A DNA stretch of 64,000 nucleotides, from positions 50,074,954 through 50,138,953 of the forward strand of contig CM056742.1 in NCBI GenBank assembly GCA_029851415.1. The letters run 5' to 3'. This DNA comes from Eretmocerus hayati. Lineage: Eukaryota > Arthropoda > Insecta > Hymenoptera > Aphelinidae. Positions 49,552 through 61,183 of this stretch are shown piece by piece. The notes below the pieces were generated by a model that worked only from the letters and a program-made list of their open reading frames with translations, made no database searches and was not told the origin of the DNA. Both the position numbers and the translations under genes were made by a program. The first letter of the stretch is position 1; the number at the start of each line of letters is the position of its first letter.

Positions 49552-49633
49552 TATTTATAACTTGCTGTTTTACTCGTGAAGATGTGATTCATAAGAATTC
49601 AATTGGGCAACGATATGTGGCTCATTAACGGGG

Positions 49634-50952
49634 CACGGTGTTCCTGAAGCGCTCGAAAGTTTTGCAAAAATGACGAAAAAAACTGGATACGCTATCATCT
49701 TCCTCTCGTTTTCCCGTTTAAAAATCCGTTTCGACCGAAATCGGATCTGCTTCGACAGTGAAATGCGAGTAGAGAATGTGAAAACCCCATATGATCACGT
49801 GTATTTTGGTTAGCCTTGATAATGACTCGACGGGCGAAGATATAGCCAGTTGCTGATTCAACGTTTCTGGGCGGGTTACAAGAAAAGAAACATGTATTTT
49901 CATAGGAAATTTCCCGTAGAATTAGCTGGTCGAACTCATTTTTTGATATCTAGAATCGTATTTAAGATGCGGAGGGAGTGGCGCGAGAACTGTCAGTAGA
50001 ACTCGATCTGGCAGCAACGCTTGGGCTCATGAGTGCATTCGGCAACAGGGTATGGAGGTCTAAATAACGGGCTGATTCATTATTTCTTGACGTATATCTC
50101 CATGTCGAATCCAAATTTGAGGTCTGTTTCAATCCTACTTGCTAAGTTACCATTTGAACTGCGGAAAACTACAACGATTTCCCAAGAACCACCACAATTT
50201 CGTAGAACAAAAGTTGAAGAAGTAGGCTTGAGGTACAATCTAGGTACGTTTTCAGATTATTTCACCTTTGTGATCATATTCAGCAGACTGAACAAACTCG
50301 AACAAACCTTCTGTGGAGATGTCCTGTCTCGTTGCAAAAATACCTCCTTGATCGATAGACTGGAAAACGATTGGCTGAGAATCGAAAAAGTGATGCTTCT
50401 TGGGAAATCGTGGTAGTTTCCCGCAGTTCAAATGACAACCTAGCAAGTAGGATTGAAACAGACCTTAAATTTGGATTCTACATGGAGATATACGTCAAGA
50501 AATAATGAATCAATCCCGTTATTTAGACCTCCATACCCTGTTGCCGAATACACTCATGAGCCCAAGCGTTGCTGCCAGATCGAGTTCTACTGACAGTTCT
50601 CGCGCCACTCCCTCCGCATCTTAAATACGATTCTAGATATCAAAAAATGAGTTCGACCAGCTAATTCTACGGGAAATTTTCTATGAAAATACATGTTTCT
50701 TTTCTTGTAACCCGCCCAGAAACGTTGAGTCAGCAACTGGCTATATCTTCGCCCGTCGAGTCATTATCAAGGCTAACCAAAATACACGTGATCATATGGG
50801 GTTTTCACATTCTCTACTCGCATTTCACTGTCGAAGCAGATCCGATTTCGGTCGAAACGGATTCTTAAACGGGAAAACGAGAGGAAGATGATAGCGTATC
50901 CAGTTTTTTTCGTCATTTTTGCAAAACTTTCGAGCGCTTCAGGAACACCGTG
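49634..50952. mobile_element. 1.32 kb element with ~558 bp near-identical inverted arms
   Basis: The left arm is about 49634-50191 and the right arm about 50395-50952, pairing as p with 100586-p. Arms begin CACGGTGTTCCTGAAGCGCT. Paired frames (49718-49903 - and 50683-50868 +) differ at only a few residues, so the arms are very similar. The ~200 bp spacer is unique and has no recognised coding content. The flanks are GGGG on each side, which could be a 4 bp duplication, but it is low complexity. A 4 bp duplication with a CAC start would suit the CACTA/Chapaev-like groups; this is speculative. Confidence 0.75.
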
Positions 50953-51481
50953 GGGGAGAAGTTTCATCTGACACTCAGCATATGAAACTTTAACTGATTT
51001 TTGATAACTCTCTGCGAAAATTTTCTAAAACAATTCCTGCTCTCCATTTTCGAGTTCTACTCACAAGATATACAATGTACCACGAGCTTCCAGCGATACT
51101 TTCCCACAGATCATTGAATCAAGCGGCTTTGTATTTTACACCTTGCCCATCTGTGTATTTTATCAGATAACACTGAGCATCTATACAGGTACAATGTCAT
51201 AATCGGCTTCGATCGAATTTATTTGTAAAGTTCGTTATGTTACCCAAGGTCCATTGACAGCAATCAGTGGGGAAGGACAAAAAAGGTAAATATGTGGGGG
51301 CTATATACAGGTACTGTATTCCCAAAGTTATTTATGCTGATAGTAATTTATTGTAATTGAAAGGCGTTAACTGGTTTTTTGTAGCTGCGCCGATTCAGCT
51401 CGCTCGCCGTATCCGCCTGCAATATTTATAGCGAATGAATCTCCGAAGCTTTTCGGCGATTCATCGCTTAGCGAGAGCAAG

Positions 51482-51483
<2 letters not shown>
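50953..51483. other. No feature recognised
   Basis: AT-rich non-coding sequence between the palindrome and the GA microsatellite. Confidence 0.4.
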
Positions 51484-51545
<62 letters not shown>

Positions 51546-51546
51546 A
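51484..51546. repeat. (GA)n microsatellite ending in a poly-G run
   Basis: About 25 GA units followed by about nine G. The purine-rich (GA, GGA) composition continues more loosely to about 51960 and produces a long Ser/Leu-rich minus-strand frame (51367-51960), which I regard as a repeat artefact. Confidence 0.9.
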
Positions 51547-51959
51547 ATAGAGCTCCGGAGAGGTTAAGCTCTGTGCCGGCGTACATCTGCACGGATGAAA
51601 GAGGAAAATATGTATGAGTGAGATGGAAAAAGAGTGCGAGAACGGAGGAAGGTATAGGGATCGAACAAAAAGGAGAAAGCTGATAGAGAGACCGGGCCGA
51701 GAGAGGAAGAGAAAGAAAAAATAGGCAAGAAAGGGAAACAAGAGAATGAGAGCACAGAGAAAGATAGCAGGGAGTACGCGAGCAAATCGCTTCGAGCTAC
51801 CTTCTATTTGCCCAACCAATGAGTATTCCGATGTAAACGGGAATTGCCGGGCTGTGGATTGAGAGTAGTGTGAGAAAAGAGGCGCATGCGGGCGCGGCGA
51901 GAGCATCGTCATTGCGAAGCTGCACAGCGACGAGAGAGAGAGAGAAAGAGAGTAGATCA

Positions 51960-53260
51960 AGGCTCAGCAAGACAAGGTCCGTCGCATATTCTGTAATTCG
52001 TGGTTAGGGCCAACGTTGTTTAATTTCGACGAACAACCTGGACCCATGCTCCATCTCTCTGCGTACATTTGACGATTCGGAAGCGAGTAGCAACCCACTG
52101 CGGGAGGATTGACCAAAGCACACGCGTTGCTGTCTCACGCGCTCGCTAAGAAAAACGCGAGCAAATATTAAATCAATCCGTAATTGCTTTCTGGCATTCG
52201 CGATTAACACCTCGATTTTTGTATCTCACGTCTCTTTTGATACTCACAGGACGAACTTGGAAAATGTTGGAGTGCAAAGTTTTTGTGAATTTTTGCGATT
52301 GCGTTGTTCATCGCATGCAGTGTTGGAATGACCCAATGCAAATTCATCGATCGCCAGAGAGGACCAAGAAAGAAAGACGAGTGACCATCGTTATTCATAG
52401 GGGCTATAACAATGTCCAGATGAGTGAGCAGAGCTTCGAAAAGTCAGACCATCGGTTCTCGGGCGTCCAGAATCGCTAAGCAAGTTCCACTCCGACCCAT
52501 CGCATGCTTAATCCTTTGAGCTGGAGATCGAGTAGCCGCAACAGTCAAACTGAAGCGCTTCCGTGATAAAGTTGCGTCGTGAATTTCTGGGTCGCTTCTA
52601 TGGTGCTCTTGCCAGTGCGTCGTCGTACCACCACACGCTGCATGCAAAGACTAAGCAACGAAGCGATTTCAATGGACGAGCTCCCGACAAAGCCCGGTCG
52701 AGCGGGCTCGCGGCGAGCTTACAAATCGTCCCAAACCGCACGGAGACAATGGGCCAACGACGAACTGGTCCGGTCTATGAGCGCATTTCTCGCTTGAGGC
52801 AGTGCCTCGCTATAATACGGAGTGGATGGCTGGTGGGCCGATCGCGCGATTTGATCCATTCACAGTGCTGCTGCTGCTGCTGTATTAATTACGACCTGCT
52901 AACTGAGCGCCCGATTAAACCGAGTCAGACCTAGTTTATTGCCTGTACTTGCCGTCACGCTTACACCGCAAACGGCACGATGACGGATAGGCATTTTGAC
53001 TGGGGCAAGACTCCTGATCCGTGCGATGATTCCTCAGGATTTTGGTGGGCAAATCAGCAAGAGAGCAGAAGAAAAATTCAAGGAGGATGAGTTTTGGAAG
53101 TGTCGGCTGTCGCTTGCGATCCCCTTCCATTCGTCCCCGTCGACGCGCTGCCTGTTGTCTAACACGCGCAAACTCTGCCTTCATGAGATTCCGAGCTGAC
53201 AACAACGGAGCCTCGGCTCAACTCAGGGCCCTGGTATTATTAAACTTGACTTGAGAATTC
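51960..53260. promoter_or_regulatory. CpG-rich island with a short (CTG)n run
   Basis: CpG-enriched, TE-free DNA with a gctgctgctgctgctg run at about 52868-52883. Frames of up to 123 residues (52563-52934 +) show no domain. Possible regulatory sequence by composition and absence of transposons only. Confidence 0.3.
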
Positions 53261-53820
53261 CGGATGAGTTAGATTGCTGTGAAGCCGGATCATCCAGTGC
53301 GTGTCAAACATATCAGATTAGGTGCGCACAGATATTATATTGCTCGCACGACGCGACGTGCCGAGCGTGCTCATTGTGATGCTACGAAAGTCCGTATCTC
53401 CTGATGCTATAATTACTGCAATCAAAATTTCGAAGTACCCAAAAATTGACGAGGGCCGTATGTAGAACACAATTACTCTCAATCTCATCGCTGAAGAAAG
53501 TCTAAATTTCTGACAAAGAAACTGATGGATTATAATATCTAAGAGGGTATCGGATACCGGCATTGTCGAGTTCTGAACTAGTTCCATGGGATTTTATTCC
53601 AGTGATATCGTAGCGATTCAAAGTGAAGTCCATCCTAAAAGACTTGAAGAATCGGTGTTACTTTCCACATTTGTGGTGTCTTCAAAATTATCAAGAAATT
53701 TAAGAATTCGGTAATGTTGGGCAAAATGGATAGGTTATGGATGAGTCGGTGAGTGGGTGGGTGGCTAGATAGTTGGGCGGATGGGTGGACGGTGTGGTCT
53801 GGCCAGGTTCTGTCTAGTTC
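53261..53820. other. No gene; GGTGGGTGG-rich tract at 53740-53800
   Basis: AT-rich sequence leading into a simple-sequence patch (gagtgggtgggtggctag ... gggcggatgggtggac). No gene signals. Confidence 0.5.
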
Positions 53821-53965
53821 TGGATAATACAGTACGATGCGGTATAGTGAGGTCTAATACTGTACTAGTGCGGTACTAGTGCGGTACTCGTGCGGTACTA
53901 TTGCGGTACTAATGCGATACTCGGGCGGTACTAATGCAGTACTAGTAACGTACTAGTACGGTTTG
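53821..53965. repeat. Minisatellite, ~11 bp unit (TGCGGTACTAG)
   Basis: At least eight imperfect copies of (t)gcggtactagt / gcggtactcgt / gcgatactcgg can be read in tandem, with looser copies at the edges (gcggtatagtg, cgtactagtacgg). It ends 20 bp before the MITE at 53985. Confidence 0.85.
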
Positions 53966-53984
53966 GTTCGGTCTAGTTTGATTG

Positions 53985-54314
53985 ACCAGGAGAGGTTATC
54001 ACATCCGGATCACGAATTTGGCTGAAACTTCGGGAATAGTCTTCTTTTAGTGCCAAAAGATGTAACCCAAAATTATAGACCCTAACGCTCAAGCGTTTCC
54101 GAGCTACAGCCAAGAACATTAGCATTGGCCATATAGGCCAATGTTAAAAATTATACATACAGGTATACCTGCAATGCTAATGTTCTTGGTTGTAGCTCGG
54201 AAACGTTTGAGCGTTAGGGTCTATAATTTTGGATTTCATCTTTTGTCGCTAAAAGATGACTATTTCCAAAGTTTCAGCCAAATCCGTGATCCGGATGTGA
54301 TGACCTCTCCTGGT
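53985..54314. mobile_element. Palindrome MITE, ACCAGGAGAGG-terminus copy
   Basis: The arms start ACCAGGAGAGGTTATCACAT and pair almost throughout (tccggatcacg, gctgaaacttcgggaatag, tctataattttgg, gctcaagcgtttccgagct). The tip has cattagcattggccatatagg and ggtatacctgcaatgctaatg. It is the best preserved relative of the degraded copy at 2350 and matches the mid-arms of the copy at 20524. TGA lies on both sides just outside CCAGG, a possible 3 bp duplication. Confidence 0.82.
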
Positions 54315-54468
54315 GAGTTCGGTCTGGTCCGATTTGGTCTTGTTAAGATATATTACGTGGCCGTGTGGGATATGGGTGAGATTGACTCATTTTCGTTGTG
54401 CGTTGTGCGTCGTGCACCATGTAATATTTTGAATGCGCTGTGATGTATCTTAAATTCGTTGCATTATT

Positions 54469-54886
54469 AATAAAATAATTTAAAAAAACATTTTAAAAAT
54501 TCGCTTTTATGTGAACCGTTAAGCATAATTGCATGTCAAAATTTGAAGAAAATGAAAACTGTTATCTATGTTTCTGTCATAAACAAAGAGTAAGTCAGTT
54601 GACGTCCAGCTTCACGAATTCCATAATTTCAAGATATCAAAATGGTAAAAGCGTGGGTTGATTGGTGAAAACTACTCTTGATGTGTCAAGTTTACAACCC
54701 ACGCTTTTACCATTTTGATATCTTGAAATTATGGAATTCGTGAAGCTGGACGTCAACTGACTTACTCTTTGCTTATGACAGAAACATAGATAACTGTTTT
54801 CATTTTCTTCAAATTTTGACATGCAATTATGCTTAACGGTTCACATAAAAGCGAATTTTTAAAATGTTTTTTTAAATTATTTTATT
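54469..54886. mobile_element. AT-rich palindrome, 418 bp (192 bp arms, 34 bp loop)
   Basis: Arms 54469-54660 and 54695-54886 pair as p with 109355-p, with only a few mismatches or one-base shifts. They begin AATAAAATAATTTAAAAAAAC and turn at cgtgggttg / caacccacg. No coding capacity. It lies 154 bp after the MITE at 53985. It looks like a young hairpin MITE; the target duplication is ambiguous in the AT-rich flanks. Confidence 0.8.
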
Positions 54887-57800
54887 TTCTCAATTTTAGT
54901 TTTATTCTAATCGCTTGGAATATAGAACATGAATGAAGGATATTAATATCAGCCAGAATGTTGAGATATTATTCTTAAGATTTTTTGGGTATTCATTTTT
55001 TCTTAAGCGCTTCAGAGTGCAAATTGATAAAAAGTGGAATAAATGAGTCAGCTATGGTTTACCAGAAATAATTTCTCATCTCATGTTGAGCATACCGATA
55101 ATGCTGAATTAATTCACAAGCTACAGTCAAATCAGATTTAAGAGGCTGTGTTACCCTTATTACTAGAATATGAAGACATCCAATGATATATTAATTGATC
55201 ATCAGGACATCTCCATCCGTTAAGATCATATGATACATCACATGCCAAAGCTCGAACATGGATGATCATATTCCTAAATCAGTAGAGTGAAATTTATTAG
55301 AAATGGAATGAGTCTTTAGCCCAATATAACATGGTATGCTACACTTTAATGGCTGGACCCATGAAAATTCAACCGAAAGAGACTGTTGAATCTCTGTGAT
55401 GCATCAAGAAGTGACAGGAAGCATCCTCAATGGTTCAAATAAACAAGTTCATAACGCGTAGAGCCACTGTGACTATTTTACTTTTGAATGTAGTCCATTC
55501 CGTCATTCATCTGAAGATTCTTGAAGCATACGATACTTAGAGTGAGGAGAAAGTCTGAATTCAATGACAAATCAAGAAGCACACAGTGTCTCATGAAATA
55601 TCATTCATCACCTTGATTGTGCTTCATGATTTGAAGACCAGGACTTTGGCTCAGCGCGCTTACTGTACATACACCACAAAACTTGATTGCACACTGAGGC
55701 CTCAACTTCCTCTCTGAGCTTGCAAAAAGATGAAACCATTCAACTCTTAGAGGTACCTATTATTTTTTATCTGCTAACACTAATCACAACCTTATTGGTC
55801 ACACGTGGTGGAGAGAAACTTTTGATAAGACCATGGTATAGCAAGGCCGCATGCAGCAAACTTGTAAGAATTCAATAGCTAGGCGAGATCGACCGCACTC
55901 TGAAAACTGCTGAAAACTGTGAAACATCAAATCATCACAATAACAGCACTAAATAAAAAGCAGCAACACAGCCAGCAGTAGTTTAGGCTTGACAGGACAG
56001 CATCGCGTGGCAGTGGCAGCACTTCGAGGAGGTTATATGGGTCCTACAGGCAGTTGTTATACTTGTTATTGGATAGGCATCTCATTTCTATTTGTTGATA
56101 ATCATTATGTTTTGATTAATCAAAACTAGAAAGAGTGAAATTTGTAGTTTTTGCGAAGAATCGACGAGTTGCGTCGGCTGCTGTGATATTCTAAAGCGAG
56201 GCTCTTGCCCTTGCTGATCGCGCGAATAAACCTCTACATAATTATGCAATGAGAAAGAGAGAGAGAGGTCCGACGCTGCGCACAAACCTATTTGCATTTA
56301 CACAAATATTGAATCGCGCAGAGCTCGGAAACCCACACGAATACACGGGATACCACGCAATTCCACGTCAGTGACACACTCACACGAAGAATTCGGTGGC
56401 GCGGCCGCGGCCGAGTTCAATAAAAGCGAATAAAAACCCTCTACATATTGACCATTCATCGAAAAAATCTCTAAATATTTCGACACTTCGATATTTTAAA
56501 CCGAACCGTTTCGAGAATTCAGAGCAGTTAATACCGATTTTGTGAAAGACAATCACAATCGTTTGAAATCGTTTCTCCAATTCCATGTCTGACCAATCGT
56601 GATTCATACTACTTATTTTAACAATGTAAAAAAATTTCACCCCAACAATTCGACAATAATTTCAGTAACAATCGATCATTTTTTAGATAATTCGTGAATC
56701 TGCTGGATTTTGAATCGTCGATACTTGTAATTTATCCGGTGATGCGAGTGAAACGTATTGTTTTGAACGATCCAAAATCGTCACATCCCCGTGATATAAT
56801 TTGATTTTTCATCGCATGTACATTTTACAAGTATTCTTTTTGCTTACTGGAAGTCGTAATAGCTATTGGCGCCACCACTCCGACAGAATGTCATCCTTAC
56901 GAACTCCTGTCTCCTAGAAACCTCTTTTGAATACCTTCATCGATCATTACCTAATATTTTACAATTATTATGAATCATACTCGAGGTGCAAAAGCATCTC
57001 ATTGTTCCCTGACTTATCAAATACATTCCTGAACCGAACGAGTGGCAGCGAAAGAGGCAATAACGTTGGTCCAAAGGGCGAAATGGGCTTGTTTATCGTG
57101 ACTTTTCGTAACATTATAGACCAAGTGTGGATTGACTGCGCTGAACAGAATTTCAAAACAAAGGCTTGAAGTCAAAAGCTGCCTATAGGATGGAAAATCC
57201 ACTTATAATATTTAGAATGAAATTATGTTATTGTTTATATTATATTTTGAGGAGTATGAGTCCGTGTATGGGCATACATACACGAAAGTACCTAATCATC
57301 CACTTGTGCTCTCATAATGGTTTCAAACCTTGAGTATTTATCCAATTTTGGGTGCGTTAAGAATTATTGCATTCATAACTAGGTGAGTGAATGATAGAAG
57401 GTTACATCAATTTTACCTACAGAATTGATAGTTAATGTCTTTCATGATGGATTTGAAAAATGTGTATTCGAATAAAACATTGTGAGCTTATGGTCATAAA
57501 GAACCACTTTGATACGGAGATTACTCCTCAACAAAAGTCTCACGGTCCCGGGCTCGCAATTGGTTCGTCTTTGGTATGACTAATCTTATCTGTGTTCCAA
57601 ATGCCCTCCGATTCTTACTGCACTTGTCAGTAAGCGCAAATTTTTTAGAGATCCAATATTTTTTTGTTTCCCGAGTTAATACTGAATAACATCAATCTCA
57701 CGAGAAAGTTTGTTACGAGTCAATAACCCAATAACCAGAATTTTTCGTTGGAAATAAGCGTGTTCGCCTACCATTGTTCAAACAATAATCGGCCCTTCAT

Positions 57801-58320
57801 GATTCAGACCATATGACACGTTCCTTAGAACTCAGGTATGATTTTAATTCATACTATTACAGATTCCAGGAGACAAGGTTATTAATTGTAAATGTAGCAG
57901 GATTACCAACATTCTCTTTAGAAAACTGCACTCGTCTCGCACTATGGCCAGTTCGGGCATGGAACTGGAACCATGAAGTTTCGTTAGACGAAGAGGAATG
58001 ATATTTTTTACAAGCTTAATTTTGCATCCAACGTAACGTTCGGGTGGTGGGAATATATACCCTCCACATACGTTCGCCAGACAACTACAAATGCGTGTAG
58101 CTCTGTTCGAGCTGAACCACAAAATAGAAGGTAGCGAACCGGAAATAGAAGAGTGATGGAAAACTATTGGAATTCACAAGTAGACACTAAGTAATGAACA
58201 TTCTTGCAGGAATCAGAAATAGAGATCGTCTGACTTTGAACAGGAAAATCATTTGAGAAATATTCACCAAAGCTGGACAAAAATTCATGAGTGACAAAAA
58301 TCTGCGACTCTGATTACGAA
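54887..58320. other. No gene recognised; small hairpin at 55565-55635
   Basis: AT-rich sequence. A hairpin of caaatcaagaagcaca with tgtgcttcatgatttg lies near 55566-55634. A moderately CpG-rich patch at 56160-56420 contains a GAGAGA run. Short frames have no recognisable domain. I see no RNA gene. Confidence 0.4.
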
Positions 58321-58791
58321 ATAGGCATCTTGCATTTTTTTGACCCCCCTAAAAAAAGGTTTGGCAAATTTGAGCAAATCGAGATGAGTAAGGTGCAATT
58401 GAAAAGAAATTCTCAAAAATTGTTTACAGCTTGCGCAAATTGTTTGAAAGTTAGACAATTGTGTCACACGGTGCAAGTCATCCTACTGTCGAACAATTTG
58501 CGCAAGACAAGGAAAATTTTTGGGATTTTTTCTTCAATTGCACAATACTTGTCTCGATTTGCTCGAATTTGCTAAACCTCTTTCTGGAGAGATCAAGGAA
58601 ATTGCAAGACGCCATACAATAGCAGCAGTCGACGACTTTGTCGGAGTGACGCCACTCAGCGCAAGCCATCAGACTTTCAAACAATTTGCGCGAGATGAAA
58701 AAAATTTCTGGTTTTTTTTTCCAATTGCACCCTACCTATCTCGATTTGCTCGAATTTGCCAAACCTTTCTTCAAAAATGCAAGATGCCTAT
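58321..58791. repeat. Degraded element: three copies of a ~110 bp repeat, one inverted
   Basis: The outer ends ataggcatcttgcat and aatgcaagatgcctat pair. The block 'gcaaatt/gaatttg ... aaatcgaga ... caattg(a/c)aa ... gcgcaaattgtttgaaag' occurs on the minus strand at about 58325-58455 and on the + strand at about 58498-58605 and 58685-58790. The element therefore has an inverted outer pair plus an extra direct copy. No coding potential is recognised; the 107-residue frame at 58520-58843 runs through the repeats. Confidence 0.55.
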
Positions 58792-58912
58792 CGACCAGTG
58801 CCTCGGTTTCAAACAGCACCATCTTGATATTTTCATAGAATGACATCGAATACGCTATCCGAGCGATATTGACACGTGAAACTTTCCGGACCTAAACCAA
58901 TGAATCTCTCTA

Positions 58913-59799
58913 AAAATATTTGAGTGAAATTTCACTTTAAACGAGTTGTTTTTCGACTCGAAGCTCGAGTAGTAGCGTCGCAACTCGGCTTTGAGTGAAA
59001 ATTTCACTCGAATCGAGCTGTTTTTTCACTCGATCATTGAGCTGCTTATAATTTACAGTAAAAAAATTACATTATTCATTAGTTGTTGGATGATATCAGG
59101 GTTAAATTGCTAAAGAAAAACAACGGAATCACACAAGAAAAAGAATGAAGATCCCTTTTAACGCAGATGAGTATCATTCGTGATTGGTTATCACTGGGGT
59201 TTGAACCCGGTTTCCTTCACACTTCCTCGCTGTGCGATACTCTCGCCAACCATCTAACTAACTGAGCTATTAGGTATATCGACAAGAGGGACTGAGAAAA
59301 CAGTGATGAGGACCTTAATGACAACCAATCGTAGGCTTTTCGACAAAAGTGGTTCACTGTAAGTCTGAGTAAGACTACTTTCCATTGTTCTGCGTGAAAT
59401 ATAATTGATTGTTCGTGTAATGTGGCGATATAATCCAGTATGAAAATCCAAATCTCATTATTGCAATGAATGAACTCGACATGAACAATTGCTATTCACG
59501 AATTGAATATCAACGCATTGGATGGGAGATGCAGGAAAATTGAAGCGCAAGTCCTGTTTGCATCGAATTGTACATCTAAATTCACATCAAGAACGTATTA
59601 GTAAAAGTGTCAAGATGACGATGTTGATTTAGGTTATTCCGGTTAATTTCACTCGATCATCGAGTGATTTCAATGACTCGATCGATCGAGTGACCAAAAA
59701 TCACTCGAATGGCGAGTCATTTTTCTCAATTTTCACTCGAAAGCGAGTCAATTGGTTAGTGAATCGAGCTTCGAGTGATAAAAATCACTCGAATACTTT
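58913..59799. mobile_element. TA-flanked element built from ACTCGA motifs, with a tRNA-like core
   Basis: The ends pair as AAAARTATTYGAGTGA with TA outside (58911-58912, 59800-59801). Both subterminal regions (about 58915-59045 and 59645-59795) are made of repeated cactcga / tcgagtg strings, many forming small palindromes (cactcgatcatcgagtga, cgatcgatcgagtg). The middle carries a tRNA-like sequence on the minus strand, listed separately. No protein is encoded. The structure is that of a non-autonomous DNA element with clustered subterminal motifs. Confidence 0.65.
59194..59277 (-). ncRNA. tRNA-like sequence (tRNA pseudogene or SINE-type pol III head)
   Basis: Read on the minus strand there is an A-box-like tagctcagttagttagatgg and, about 60 bases further on, a B-box/T-arm-like ccgggttcaaacccca. 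The spacing is longer than in a normal tRNA and would suit an intron, a long variable arm, or a SINE head. Between them gcga-gagta-tcgc can form a hairpin. The acceptor stem does not pair, the T stem has one mismatch, and no anticodon is clear, so this is unlikely to be a working tRNA. A plausible internal pol III promoter remains. Confidence 0.5.
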
Positions 59800-59801
59800 T
59801 A

Positions 59802-61183
59802 GAAAAAATGATTTTTATTTGCACCCCTTTCGCAACGTGAAAGCCGAATAAAGTCATCCAATAAAATTCGTATAAATTCATAATCTCTCCTTTGTTCGAT
59901 CAAGGTCTGGCTCTTTATCCAAGCTCTGCTTTTCCCTAAAAATCGGAAGTGGCCGCAGACAAATCCCAACGAAGGGGTGCGCATTGGCCACATTCGCCCG
60001 AAAGCATACTTCCTGCACCCAAGTTCATCACACATGCGTACGTACGCGCAAATTCTCATACCCAACGTATACATCCTTACTGAAGATATATCTATACTTA
60101 TGAGGGAGGATAAATGAAATACTGCAGTAGTGAGAAAGAGAGCCAGCGGATGGAAATGCGAGGGAGGGGGCGACACTGGCCGATGTACACTGCATGCGAG
60201 CGGGGCTGTTCGGTTCAAGGGCGCGTGATAAAAATGACAATGATGAGTTAATGCAATAACTGTGTACCGAGCGATTCGAGCCTCTATACGCTATAAAATC
60301 ACGTCACATGCCCCAGTAGCCTCTGACGTGTTTATCAAATTCCAACGGTACTCAAAGTCAGCCTGTGTTTGTCAACTTTTTAATGTTGACGACCTAATGC
60401 AATGGCTCCTGAAGCAAAGTGGAAATGTAAATCCACAATTGCAAAATTGGGAAAAATTGGTAATACCACATACTGGATAGCTCATATTGTTATCATATTC
60501 CTCGTGGAATTTTCACGTCGAAATTATATATCACAATATTTTGAATGCGACCAAGGGGGATGTAAAAAATCAACAAGGTCGTGGAGACATGGAGGTTTAG
60601 ACGAGGGAACTTCTCAGTATAGGCTTTCTCGTGATAAAGATCGTGTTTGCATGGCACTATTAGCCTATCTCAGAACCTTACTGGAAGAGTTTTTTCGTCA
60701 TGTACACCCACCCGATCAGGACGATTCAAGCGTGAGCGCTTGAAAAAATTGAAATTTGTTTCCTCTATCTTGGATCGAAGCCCTAACTTTTTGACTACTT
60801 AGAGAAATGAGCGCCCTTATTCCGAATCTTTGGTGGAAAAAATTTTTGGAGTTGGCGATGAAGCGCTTTGTTTGCAACATGAATACCTGTGACCGAGTAT
60901 GCAGACCTATGACTCCAGCCTCATGATTATACGTGGTAGTATATGACCCCAATTTAGTCGACAACGTGTTTTCATATGATCATGAGGTACTTACTTTTAC
61001 TGGGATATCGACATATACTTATGGGCCTTTGAGTTCTTAGTGAGAAATAAAGACATTTATCCAACTAATTTATGGAGGGGTTGATGAAGTGCTTCTGCTT
61101 GAAGCTGTACATTTTTCCCATGTGGACGAGCATGGAAGAAATGTTAGTGAGCTTAGCGTGACTTAAAATTCGAATAGATAGTA
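59802..61183. other. No gene recognised
   Basis: A CpG-rich patch at about 59930-60240 is followed by AT-rich DNA. The 139-residue minus-strand frame (59799-60218) and the 113-residue frame at 60402-60743 (+) show no recognised domain. I cannot exclude that the latter is an old exon or TE fragment. Confidence 0.35.

Noticed and set aside
51367..51960. 197-residue minus-strand open frame
   Set aside because: It is mostly a translation of the (GA)n tract and purine-rich flanks (SLSLSL...), with no domain.
60402..60743. 113-residue + strand frame as a possible exon
   Set aside because: No recognisable family or splice sites; kept only as unannotated sequence.
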